In this document: positions 25,768 to 33,049 of the stretch, piece after piece
Position numbering within the stretch: the stretch's first letter is position 1
Layout of the letters: each line of letters opens with the position of its first letter
Source: Micromonospora kangleipakensis
GTDB taxonomy: Bacteria > Actinomycetota > Actinomycetes > Mycobacteriales > Micromonosporaceae
Direction: 5' to 3'
DNA length: 64,000 nucleotides
Assembly (NCBI RefSeq): GCF_004217615.1
Contig: NZ_SHLD01000001.1
Location: forward strand, 4,278,001-4,342,000
Position numbers and translations under genes: made by a program
Notes under the pieces: model-generated
What the model was told of the DNA's origin: nothing
Databases searched by the model: none
The model's input: the letters and a program-made list of their open reading frames with translations, nothing else

Positions 25768-26901
25768 TCAGTCCACCTGGAACGACTGACGCACCACACC
25801 GCCCACCAGAGCACACCAGGTGGTGGTGCTGACCTTTCCGTTGGTGTCCAGGCCGTGCAGCTCCTGCAGGTCCTGGAGCGCCTTCTTGGTCGCGTAGTCG
25901 TACTCGCCGGTGATCGCGACGTCGGCGTAGCCCTTGGAGTTGAGCATGAACTGCACCGCGCTGACCGGGATGCCGGTGGCGTCCTTGTCCAGCTCCGGCG
26001 CGAGGGTCTCCCAGGTCGGCGCGGTGAGCGTGGCGTCGATGTCGACCGGGATGCCGTTGCGGGCCTGCCAGTCCTGCACGGCCGCGACGGTGGCGGCGTC
26101 GAAGACACCGGTGACCGGCACGGTGTAGCCGCGGAAGGTGAGCAGGTACTGCGCGACGCGGACGACCGGGCCGCCGACGAAGCGCCAGATGTCCGGCCAG
26201 CGGCGGGCCGGGACGTCGGCCAGGTCGGTGCCGAGCTTCGCGAAGACCCGCCGGCGCAGGGCGGGGAACTCCCGGTAGAACATCGCGCCCGGGCAGAGGG
26301 TGGCCCGGAAGTCCCAGTGGCCGAAGATGTCGTGGGCGTGCAGGCCGTACTGCTCGCAGACGGTGGTGCAGAGCTTGACCAGCGAGTCAAGCAGCTGCTC
26401 CGGCGGGGTCTCGGTGACGTAGGTGCCCTCGTTCTCGATGCCGATCGCCCGGCCGTTCTCGCCGGGGCAGTGCGCCGAGATCATCTGGCGGTCGCCGGCC
26501 TGCAGCCGCTCCAGGCTGCCGTGCCGTCCCTCGAGGACGTGACCGCCGCGGCTGACCGTGAAGTGCTGCCCGGTGTCCGACCAGTGGTTGACGTCCAGGT
26601 GCAGGTCCTGGCAGTCGCGGGCGAGCTGCTTGGCGTGCTCCTCCGAGTAGTCGGTGCTGTTCGGGAACGCCATGTGGTGCACGATGATCTTGTTGGTGGC
26701 GATCGCGCTGATCGACAGCGGGTCCGCCGGCGGGCGGGCTCCCCACTCGTCGCAGCTGATGATCCAGTCGAGGTCCGCACCCGGCGCGGCCTGCGCGGCG
26801 GCCGGGAAGGCGAGTTCGGTCCCGACGACCGCGACCGCGGCGGCGCCGAGGCCGGCCCGCAGCAGCGTACGGCGGTCCAGCTCGGGGTGGTTGAAGAGCA
26901 T
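25768..26901 (-). CDS. TAT-exported N-acetylmuramoyl-L-alanine amidase with two peptidoglycan-binding repeats
   Basis: This 377-residue cell-wall enzyme cleaves the bond between MurNAc and the stem peptide. A twin-arginine signal is visible (DRRTLLRAGLGAAAVAVVG, then AAAQA). The amidase/PGRP domain (about 45-220) has zinc ligands in NKIIVHHMAF and in GHWDFRATLCPG. Two C-terminal modules follow: TFRGYTVPVTGVFDAATVAA with VQDWQARNG, and MLNSKGYADVAITGEYD with LQDLQELHGLD. GAAGGAGACGAC precedes the ATG. It may act in remodelling or as a secreted lysin. Confidence 0.9.
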   Translation of the reverse strand: MLFNHPELDRRTLLRAGLGAAAVAVVGTELAFPAAAQAAPGADLDWIISCDEWGARPPADPLSISAIATNKIIVHHMAFPNSTDYSEEHAKQLARDCQDLHLDVNHWSDTGQHFTVSRGGHVLEGRHGSLERLQAGDRQMISAHCPGENGRAIGIENEGTYVTETPPEQLLDSLVKLCTTVCEQYGLHAHDIFGHWDFRATLCPGAMFYREFPALRRRVFAKLGTDLADVPARRWPDIWRFVGGPVVRVAQYLLTFRGYTVPVTGVFDAATVAAVQDWQARNGIPVDIDATLTAPTWETLAPELDKDATGIPVSAVQFMLNSKGYADVAITGEYDYATKKALQDLQELHGLDTNGKVSTTTWCALVGGVVRQSFQVD

Positions 26902-27156
26902 GTCGTCTCCTTCGCGGCGGGCGAGGATCAGCAGTGAAAAGGAACTTCAGAAGCCGCGCGTGAGACGGAGGATATTGCCACGGATGCGCGAAGCGCTAGG
27001 GGCGACGGCGACAAGAATCAATCCGTGTCCGCCCGCCGCCGTCCAGGTCGGAGGGTTGAATGCGAACCAGTGTGGTCAACCCGGACGGTGGCGGGTGCCG
27101 TCACCAAGAGGCCGCCGGGAAGAACGAAGAGACCGAACTTCGGCGTTCTGGCCGCA

Positions 27157-27180
27157 CAGCATTGCGGGACCGCAATGCTG
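27157..27180. promoter_or_regulatory. 24-bp perfect palindrome before a small gene
   Basis: CAGCATTGCGG (27157-27167) and CCGCAATGCTG (27170-27180) are exact inverted copies separated by GA, ending six bases before the ATG at 27186. The position suits an operator covering the promoter or translation start, or an RNA hairpin masking initiation. No regulator is assigned. Confidence 0.55.
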
Positions 27181-27185
27181 CACGT

Positions 27186-27389
27186 ATGCGAGACGTAGCT
27201 GATGTGCCGATCGTGGGCGGACCGGCCGACGGACGTACCGCGACCGTCGAGCTCGACGAGCGCGGTGGACCGCCGGCCGAGTTGCATCCGGGCGAGGTCG
27301 ACGTTGTGGGCGACGGCCTGTACGTGCGCGAACCGGTCACCGGCTCCGGCCCGCCGTGGACCTATCACTGGCAGGCGGCGACCTCGTAA
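27186..27389 (+). CDS. small hypothetical protein
   Basis: This 67-residue protein begins MRDVADVPIVGGPADGRTAT and ends PPWTYHWQAATS. The VPIVGGPADGRTATVELDE beginning looks like a small conserved beta-rich protein, but I do not recognise a named family. No clear ribosome site is seen; a 24-bp palindrome lies just upstream. The frame extends upstream to 27060 without obvious coding character. It is convergent with the SRPBCC gene 27 bp downstream. Confidence 0.55.
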   Translation: MRDVADVPIVGGPADGRTATVELDERGGPPAELHPGEVDVVGDGLYVREPVTGSGPPWTYHWQAATS

Positions 27390-27416
27390 CCGCAGGGGCA
27401 ACCCACGAGAGGTCGC

Positions 27417-27842
27417 CTAGTGGCCCCGCTCGAGGAGTCGCTTGAGATTCTGGTAGCTGGTCGGTGCGGCGTGCCGCGCCTGCCGGCGCACCAGCGGCAC
27501 CAGCGGCACACCGAGCCCGCGGCCCTCGAAGTCGAGCGTGAACGTCACTCGGGACCGGGTGCCGTCCTCGATCGGCTCCACGGTGATCGTGGCGTGCGGA
27601 CGGATGGGCCCGTCGATGCCCCGGGCCGCCCAGCTGTGCGGCGCCTCGTTCTGGGTGATCTGCTGGCTCATCGTGCGCTCGGCTCCCCTGATCCTCCGGA
27701 TGGTGGTGAACCGTGAGCCGTCGAGAAGGCGCACCCGCACCACATCGGGCTGCCACTCGGCGAACCGCGAAGGATCGGTGGCGTAGGCGAAGACCTCGTC
27801 CGGTGGACGCGCGATCTCGATCGTGGAAACCAGTGGTGCCAT
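27417..27842 (-). CDS. SRPBCC family protein
   Basis: This 141-residue protein begins MAPLVSTIEIARPPDEVFAY, with ATDPSRFAEWQPDVVRVRLL and the terminal helix RHAAPTSYQNLKRLLERG. This is the polyketide cyclase/dehydrase-like SRPBCC fold. Strong AAGGAGGGG lies upstream. It is transcribed divergently from the ECF41 sigma factor gene with 72 bp between starts, so the two may share regulation. The ligand is unknown. Confidence 0.85.
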   Translation of the reverse strand: MAPLVSTIEIARPPDEVFAYATDPSRFAEWQPDVVRVRLLDGSRFTTIRRIRGAERTMSQQITQNEAPHSWAARGIDGPIRPHATITVEPIEDGTRSRVTFTLDFEGRGLGVPLVPLVRRQARHAAPTSYQNLKRLLERGH

Positions 27843-27852
27843 CGCCCCTCCT

Positions 27853-27879
27853 TGTTACCGGTGCGTGCTCGCAGCCGTC
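27853..27879 (+). promoter_or_regulatory. ECF41-type promoter upstream of the sigma factor gene
   Basis: TGTTACC (27853-27859), a 16-bp spacer and CGTC (27876-27879) match the ECF41 promoter pattern TGTCACA-N16-CGTC in 5 of 7 bases at -35, with exact spacing and -10. It points toward the sigma gene at 27915, suggesting autoregulation. Confidence 0.55.
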
Positions 27880-27914
27880 AGTGGTAAGACGAAGAGCGCG
27901 GCGAAAGGGTAACG

Positions 27915-28769
27915 GTGGACGATTTCGAGGCGCATCGGCGCCACCTGCACGCGGTGGCCTACCGCATGCTCGGCTCGCGAACTGAGGCCGACGACGCGGT
28001 TCAGGAGGCGTGGGTGCGGACGGCCCGTGCGGACACCGGCGAAGTCCGGAACACCCGCGCCTGGCTCACCACCGTGGTGACACGCGTGTGCCTGGACATG
28101 CTGCGGTCGCGCACGGCACGTCGTGAGGTCTCCCTCGCCGCACCGTTTCCCCTGGACGGTTCGGACCCGGAGCAGGAGGCGGTGCTGGCCGACTCGGTCG
28201 GGCTCGCCCTGCTGGTCGTGATGGACACGCTGACGCCGGCGGAACGGATGGCGCTCGTCCTGCACGACATCTTCGCCGTGCCCTACCGGGAGATCGCACC
28301 GATCGTCGGGCGCTCGACCGACGCGACGAAAATGCTCGCCAGTCGCGCCCGTCACCGGGTGCGGGCCGCCGAACTGCCCGACACCGATCCGGCCCGTCAG
28401 CGGGCGGCCGTCGATGCCTTCCTGGTTGCTGCGCGCAAGGGCGACTTCGCGGCGCTGCTCAACCTGCTCCACCCCGATGTCACCGTTTCCGCCGACGGTT
28501 TTGCGGCACCCTCCCCGGGCCCGACACACGTGCGCGGTGCCCGTGCCGTCGCCCGGCAGGCACTGCTGTTCTCGCACCGGGCCGAGCACGCCCACACCGG
28601 GCTCGTGAGCGGTGCGCCGGGAATCCTGGTGACACCCCGTGGACGTCTCGTCACGGTCATGACCTTCACGATCTCCACCGACAGGATCACGGCGATCGAG
28701 GTGATCGCCGACCCGCAGCGCCTGGGCCGGCTCTCCGTGGTTGGAAACGTTTTCGTAACGAGCCCTTGA
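27915..28769 (+). CDS. ECF41 family RNA polymerase sigma factor (SigJ-like) with SnoaL-like C-terminal domain
   Basis: This 284-residue sigma factor has region 2 (HLHAVAYRMLGSRTEADDAV, then QEAWVRTARAD and WLTTVVTRVCLDMLRSR). Region 4 is ALVLHDIFAVPYREIAPIVG. The ~100-residue SnoaL-like extension (RQRAAVDAFLVAARKGDFAA, LLHPDVTVSADGF) is the mark of group ECF41, where the extension controls activity in place of a separate anti-sigma factor. ECF41 genes normally neighbour a carboxymuconolactone decarboxylase, oxidoreductase or epimerase gene; here the neighbour is a divergent SRPBCC gene. The stop is 65 bp before the LacI gene. Confidence 0.92.
   Translation: MDDFEAHRRHLHAVAYRMLGSRTEADDAVQEAWVRTARADTGEVRNTRAWLTTVVTRVCLDMLRSRTARREVSLAAPFPLDGSDPEQEAVLADSVGLALLVVMDTLTPAERMALVLHDIFAVPYREIAPIVGRSTDATKMLASRARHRVRAAELPDTDPARQRAAVDAFLVAARKGDFAALLNLLHPDVTVSADGFAAPSPGPTHVRGARAVARQALLFSHRAEHAHTGLVSGAPGILVTPRGRLVTVMTFTISTDRITAIEVIADPQRLGRLSVVGNVFVTSP
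28743..28754. promoter_or_regulatory. LacI-type operator O1 (upstream copy)
   Basis: GGAAACGTTTTC, a near-palindrome around a central CG, lies inside the last codons of the sigma factor gene. It is the most distal of three similar sites before the sugar operon; centre-to-centre spacing to the next is 56 bp. Confidence 0.6.
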
Positions 28770-28795
28770 CCTGACCGTCGGCTCAGGCGCAGACT
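28766..28795 (+). promoter_or_regulatory. promoter of the ten-gene sugar operon
   Basis: TTGACC (28766-28771), 18 bp spacer, CAGACT (28790-28795) resemble a housekeeping -35/-10 pair. The middle operator (28799) begins three bases after the -10, where bound repressor would occlude the start of transcription. Confidence 0.5.
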
Positions 28796-28798
28796 CCC

Positions 28799-28810
28799 GG
28801 AAACGTTTAC
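28799..28810. promoter_or_regulatory. LacI-type operator O2
   Basis: GGAAACGTTTAC is one base away from each of the other two sites in symmetry class and sits just past the putative -10 box. The A-A-A-C-G-T-T-T core is the common half-site arrangement for LacI-family regulators. Confidence 0.75.
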
Positions 28811-28834
28811 AGCAAGCAGGCGGAGGTGGCGGGC

Positions 28835-29938
28835 GTGGGTCGTAAACGTTTACAGGAGACGGGAGACGGTCGACCCACCGTGCACACCGTCGCCGCCCGG
28901 GCCGGCGTCTCGATCGCCTCCGCCTCCCGGGTGCTCAACGGGGTCGGCGGCAGCCCCGAGACCATCCGCAAGGTCCGCGCGGCGGCGGCCGAGGTCGGCT
29001 ACGTGCCCAACGCCATCGCCCGCTCGCTCCAGTCGCAGCGCACCGACCTGATCGCGCTCGCCGTCGAGGACATCGGCAACCCGGTGTACGTCGAGATGAT
29101 GCGGGCCATCGAGTCGGTGGTCGCCGCCTCCGGCCGGCAGCTGCTGGTGCACGCCACCGGCGGCCAGGTCGCCAACGAGACGGCGCTGCTGCGCCGGCTC
29201 GCCCACCGCTACGTCGACGGGATGATCGTCTCGCCGATCCGGGTCACCGACGACCACCTGGCCGCGCTGGTCGACAGCCCGGCGCCGGTGGTGGTGGTCG
29301 GTCAGCTCGGCGCCGACGCCCCGGTCGACAACGTCCGCACCGACTCCCGTGCCGGCGTGGGGCTGGCGGTCGACCACCTGGTCGCCGCCGGACGCCAGCG
29401 GATCGGCTTCGTCAACGGCCCGCTCGACACCGTCCCCGGCGCCGCCCGCGACGCCGGCTTCCGGGCCGCCCTCGCCGGTCACGGCATCGACCTCGACGAG
29501 CGGCTCGTCGAGGTCGGCGACTTCCAGTACGTCGCCGGCCGCGCCGCCGCCGAACGGCTGCTCGCCCGGGCCCGCCCGGACGCGCTGGTCTGCGCCAACG
29601 ACCTGATCGCCGTCGGGGCGCTGCACGCCCTGCTCGCCGCCGGCCGCCGGGTCCCCGAGGACGTGGCGCTGGTCGGCATGGACGACACCGAGCTGGCCCG
29701 GATGATGTTCCCGCAGCTCTCCAGCGTCTCCCTCGGCTCCGCCGAGCGTGGTCGGCGCGCCGCCGAACTACTCCTGCAGCGGATCGCCGATCCGGCCCTG
29801 CCGCCCCGCCGCGAGCAGGTCGCCCCCCACCTCGCCGTCCGCGCCTCCAGCGCGGCCGTGCCCGACGTCGGGCCGCTGTTCGTACCCGCGCCGACGGACC
29901 CGGCGCCCGCACCGCGTACCCCGGAGGTGACCGCATGA
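28835..29938 (+). CDS. LacI family transcriptional regulator, first gene of the sugar operon
   Basis: This 367-residue repressor has the helix-turn-helix TVHTVAARAGVSIASASRVL at its N-terminus and a sugar-binding-protein-like effector domain (DLIALAVEDIGNPVYVEMMR, AAGRQRIGFVNGP, PDALVCANDLIAVGAL). GTG 28835 has GGAGG eight bases upstream. GTG 28880, with GGGAGACGG upstream, is a credible alternative that would leave operator O3 in the untranslated leader. The stop overlaps the ATG of the first permease (ATGA), so regulator and transporter are co-transcribed and probably autoregulated. The effector is presumably the imported sugar or its catabolite. Confidence 0.92.
   Translation: MGRKRLQETGDGRPTVHTVAARAGVSIASASRVLNGVGGSPETIRKVRAAAAEVGYVPNAIARSLQSQRTDLIALAVEDIGNPVYVEMMRAIESVVAASGRQLLVHATGGQVANETALLRRLAHRYVDGMIVSPIRVTDDHLAALVDSPAPVVVVGQLGADAPVDNVRTDSRAGVGLAVDHLVAAGRQRIGFVNGPLDTVPGAARDAGFRAALAGHGIDLDERLVEVGDFQYVAGRAAAERLLARARPDALVCANDLIAVGALHALLAAGRRVPEDVALVGMDDTELARMMFPQLSSVSLGSAERGRRAAELLLQRIADPALPPRREQVAPHLAVRASSAAVPDVGPLFVPAPTDPAPAPRTPEVTA
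28842..28853. promoter_or_regulatory. LacI-type operator O3, perfect palindrome
   Basis: GTAAACGTTTAC is a perfect 12-bp palindrome, 43 bp centre-to-centre from O2. It falls at the beginning of the LacI gene if GTG 28835 is the start, or in the leader if GTG 28880 is used. Confidence 0.8.
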
Positions 29939-30867
29939 CCACCGTGGCCGAACGGCCGGACGTCGCGCGCGCCGAGGGCCCGCGGGCCGCCCGGTCCCGC
30001 TCCGACCGGATGGGCATCTACCTGCTGCTCCTGCCGTCGCTGCTGCCCATCGTGGTGCTCTCGGTCTTCCCGCTGCTGCGCGGCATCTACCTCGGCTTCA
30101 CCGACGCCCGCGCCGGCCGCCACGTCGAGGTGAGCTTCACCGGGCTGGCCAACTACCGGGAGCTGCTCGGCGACGAGCTGTTCTGGAACTCGTTCAAGAT
30201 CGGCCTGCTCTGGGCAGTCGGGGTGACCGTGCTGCAGTTCGTGCTCGCCCTCGGGCTGGCCCTGCTGCTCAACCAGCAGCTGCGCTTCCGGGGCGCGGCC
30301 CGGGTGCTCGCCGTGGTGCCCTGGGCGATGCCACCGGTGGTGGTCGGCATCCTGTGGAAGCTGGTCTACCACCCGGACGCCGGCCTGCTCAACGAGCTCT
30401 TCCACCAGGTCGGCGCGGACGGGATGCGCACCAACTGGCTCGGCGACTTCAGCACCGCCCTGCCGGCGGTGATCATCGTGGGCGTCTGGGCCGGCATGCC
30501 GCAGACCACCGTCGTACTGCTGGCGGGGTTGCAGGGCGTGCCGCGCGAGCTGCACGAGGCGGCCGCGGTGGACGGCGCGAGCACCTGGCACCGGTTCCGC
30601 AACGTCACGCTGCCCGCGCTCGCGCCGGTGATCGTCGCGATCACCTCGCTGGACTTCATCTGGAACTTCAACTCGTTCGGCCTGGTCTACGTGCTGACCG
30701 CGGGCGGGCCGGGCGGCAAGACCATGCTGCCGATGCTCTTCGCCTACGAGGAGGCGTTCCGCTACGGCAACTACGGCTACGCCGCCGCGCTCGGCAACGT
30801 CATGGTCGTGATCATCGTCGCGCTGCTCGCGGTCTACCTGCGGCGCCGGCTCCGGGAGGCCAACTGA
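29935..30867 (+). CDS. carbohydrate ABC transporter permease, MalF-like (CUT1)
   Basis: This 310-residue inner membrane permease has six helices, for example IYLLLLPSLLPIVVLSVFPL and LLWAVGVTVLQFVLALGLAL. The EAA loop ELHEAAAVDGASTWHRFRNV contacts the ATPase. It forms a heterodimer with the product of the next gene (overlap TGATG at 30865). No ATPase gene is in the operon, so a shared MsiK-type ATPase encoded elsewhere is expected, as in other actinobacterial CUT1 systems. Confidence 0.93.
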   Translation: MTTVAERPDVARAEGPRAARSRSDRMGIYLLLLPSLLPIVVLSVFPLLRGIYLGFTDARAGRHVEVSFTGLANYRELLGDELFWNSFKIGLLWAVGVTVLQFVLALGLALLLNQQLRFRGAARVLAVVPWAMPPVVVGILWKLVYHPDAGLLNELFHQVGADGMRTNWLGDFSTALPAVIIVGVWAGMPQTTVVLLAGLQGVPRELHEAAAVDGASTWHRFRNVTLPALAPVIVAITSLDFIWNFNSFGLVYVLTAGGPGGKTMLPMLFAYEEAFRYGNYGYAAALGNVMVVIIVALLAVYLRRRLREAN

Positions 30868-31706
30868 TGTTCGGAAAGCCGAGCCGCACCGGGCGGACGC
30901 TGCAGTACGTCGCCCTCACCGGTTACCTGATCTTCCTCGGGTTCCCGCTGGTCTGGCTGGTCTCCACGGCGTTCAAGCCGCCGCGGGAGCTGGTCCAGCT
31001 GCACCCCACGCTGATCCCGACCAACCCGACCGTGCAGAACTTCGTGCAGGCCTTCACCGAGCAGGAGCTCGGCCGGGCCGCGCTGAACAGCCTGCAGGTG
31101 TCGCTCGCCTCGGCGGCGCTCACCGTCCTGGTCGCGCTGCCCGCCTCGTACGCCCTGGCCCGGTTCCGCACGAAGCTCGGCACCGCGGCGCTGGGCTGGG
31201 TGCTGCTGTCGCAGCTCTTCCCGTTCGTGCTGCTGATCATCCCGATCTTCCTGATCCTGCGCGAGGTCGGGCTGGCCAACACCCACGCCGGGCTGGTGCT
31301 GATCTACGTGGTGTGGGCGCTGCCGTTCGCGCTCTGGATGCTCCAGGGCTTCGTCCGCAACATCCCCCGCGAGCTGGAGGAAGCGGCCAGCGTCGACGGG
31401 GCCAGCCGGCTGCAGATCCTGCGCCGGGTGGTCTTCCCGCTGCTCGCGCCCGGGATCGTCGCCACCGCGCTCTTCTCGTTCATCTCCGCCTGGAACGAGT
31501 TCTTCTTCGCCCTCGTGCTGCTCAAGACCCCCGAGCTGGCCACCCTGCCGGTCACCCTGGCCCGGTTCGTCGGGATCGAGGGCACCGCCCGGCTCGGCCC
31601 CCTCGCGGCCGGATCCCTGCTCGCCACCCTGCCCAGCCTGATCTTCTTCGCGTTCATGCAACGCCGGCTCTCCTCCGGCTCGCTCGCCGGCGCCGTCAAG
31701 GGCTGA
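30867..31706 (+). CDS. carbohydrate ABC transporter permease, MalG-like (CUT1)
   Basis: The 279-residue second permease starts MFGKPSRTGRTLQYVALTGY. It has six helices and the EAA loop ELEEAASVDGASRLQILRRV. WNEFFFALVLLKTPELATLP is typical of the MalG/UgpE group. It overlaps the upstream gene by one base and pairs with the MalF-like subunit to import a sugar bound by the downstream lipoprotein. Confidence 0.93.
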   Translation: MFGKPSRTGRTLQYVALTGYLIFLGFPLVWLVSTAFKPPRELVQLHPTLIPTNPTVQNFVQAFTEQELGRAALNSLQVSLASAALTVLVALPASYALARFRTKLGTAALGWVLLSQLFPFVLLIIPIFLILREVGLANTHAGLVLIYVVWALPFALWMLQGFVRNIPRELEEAASVDGASRLQILRRVVFPLLAPGIVATALFSFISAWNEFFFALVLLKTPELATLPVTLARFVGIEGTARLGPLAAGSLLATLPSLIFFAFMQRRLSSGSLAGAVKG

Positions 31707-31751
31707 CGAGCGGCACCACATCCCCCACCCACCACCAAGGAGGTAACCCCC

Positions 31752-33047
31752 ATGCTCCGTAGCAGATTCCGTCGACTCGCCGCGGCCGCCGCGGTCGCGG
31801 TCGTCGGCCTCGGCGCCCTCACCGCGTGCGGTGACGGCGGCGGCACGGACGAGGCCTCGTCCGGCCCGGTGAAGCTGCGCTTCCTCAGCCTGGCCTGGCA
31901 GAAGGAGTCGCTCCAGGCCAACAAGGACCTGGTCGCCAAGTGGAACAGCGAACACCCCGACATCCAGGTCGAGTACGTCCAGGGTGACTGGAACTCCGTC
32001 CACGACCAGCTGCTGACCTCGTTCGAGGGCGGCGACGCCGCCGACATCGTGCACTACGAGGCCTCCGCCATCGGCGAGTTCAGCAAGCAGGGCTACCTGG
32101 CCGACGTCTCCAAGCTGCTCAGCGACGACTTCAAGGGCCAGATCGACCCGGGCGTCTGGGACACCGCCACCTTCGACGGCAAGGTCACCGGCGTGCCGTT
32201 CCTGCTGGAGTCGCAGGTCGTCATCGCCAACAAGAAGCTGCTCGACGCCGCCGGCGTCGCCGTGCCGCCGGCCGACGGCGGCTGGGCCTGGGACGAGTTC
32301 CAGGCCAACGCGCAGAAGCTCACCAAGCCCGGCCAGTACGGCGTGGCCTGGGCGCTGAAGTCGCCCACCAACCGGGTGATGAACCTGGCCCTCAACTACG
32401 ACGGCAAGTTCTTCTACACCGACGGCGGCAGGACCGAGGTCAAGGTCGGCGACGCGGAGAAGGAGGTGCCGAAGCGGATCCACGACATGATCTACACCAG
32501 CAAGTCGGCCTCCCCGGAGGCGCTCGGCATGAGCGGCGCAGACACCCTCCCCGGCTTCTTCGGCGGCAAGTACGCCATGCTGCCCGGCTCGGTGTCGCTG
32601 CGCCAGCAGATGGTCGAGCAGGCCCCCGCCGGCTTCGACTGGGTCACCCTCCCGCCGATCAAGGGGCTGTCGACCAAGCAGGCGGCCAACCCGCAGACGC
32701 TCTCCGTCTCCGAGGACAGCAAGCACAAGAAGCAGGCCGCGCGGTTCCTGGAGTGGTTCCTCAACCCGACCAACATGGCCACCCTCGCCAAGGGTGACTG
32801 GCTGGTGCCGACCGGCAAGCAGGCCAACGCGGAGCTGGTCAAGGCCACCGGCGGCAAGCAGGGTTGGGACGTCGCCGCGGACAGCGCCGCCGACCTGACC
32901 GTCGCCCCGTTCCAGAAGGTCGACGGCTACCCGGAGTGGAAGACCAAGTACGCCACCCCGGCCCTTCAGCAGTACTTCGCCAACAAGATCACCCTGGACC
33001 AGCTCGGCACGCAGCTGGTCGACGGTGGCAAGCAGGTTCTGAGGTAA
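31752..33047 (+). CDS. extracellular sugar-binding lipoprotein of the ABC importer
   Basis: This 431-residue solute-binding protein is anchored outside the membrane by a lipidated Cys26: the lipobox LTAC follows a basic N-terminus (MLRSRFRR) and a hydrophobic stretch. Cluster-type features of CUT1 binding proteins are WNSEHPDIQVEYVQGDWNSV, FEGGDAADIVHYEA and the C-terminal VDGYPEWKTKYATPALQQY. Strong AAGGAGGTAA lies five bases upstream of ATG, suggesting high expression relative to the rest. The ligand is unknown; operon enzymes suggest a glycoside or N-riboside. Confidence 0.92.
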   Translation: MLRSRFRRLAAAAAVAVVGLGALTACGDGGGTDEASSGPVKLRFLSLAWQKESLQANKDLVAKWNSEHPDIQVEYVQGDWNSVHDQLLTSFEGGDAADIVHYEASAIGEFSKQGYLADVSKLLSDDFKGQIDPGVWDTATFDGKVTGVPFLLESQVVIANKKLLDAAGVAVPPADGGWAWDEFQANAQKLTKPGQYGVAWALKSPTNRVMNLALNYDGKFFYTDGGRTEVKVGDAEKEVPKRIHDMIYTSKSASPEALGMSGADTLPGFFGGKYAMLPGSVSLRQQMVEQAPAGFDWVTLPPIKGLSTKQAANPQTLSVSEDSKHKKQAARFLEWFLNPTNMATLAKGDWLVPTGKQANAELVKATGGKQGWDVAADSAADLTVAPFQKVDGYPEWKTKYATPALQQYFANKITLDQLGTQLVDGGKQVLR

Positions 33048-33049
33048 CC

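Noticed and set aside
27137..27150. GAAC-TTCGGC-GTTC as a second LexA box
   Set aside because: The spacer is 6 rather than 4 bases and the outer C/G are not both present, so it does not fit the SOS consensus.
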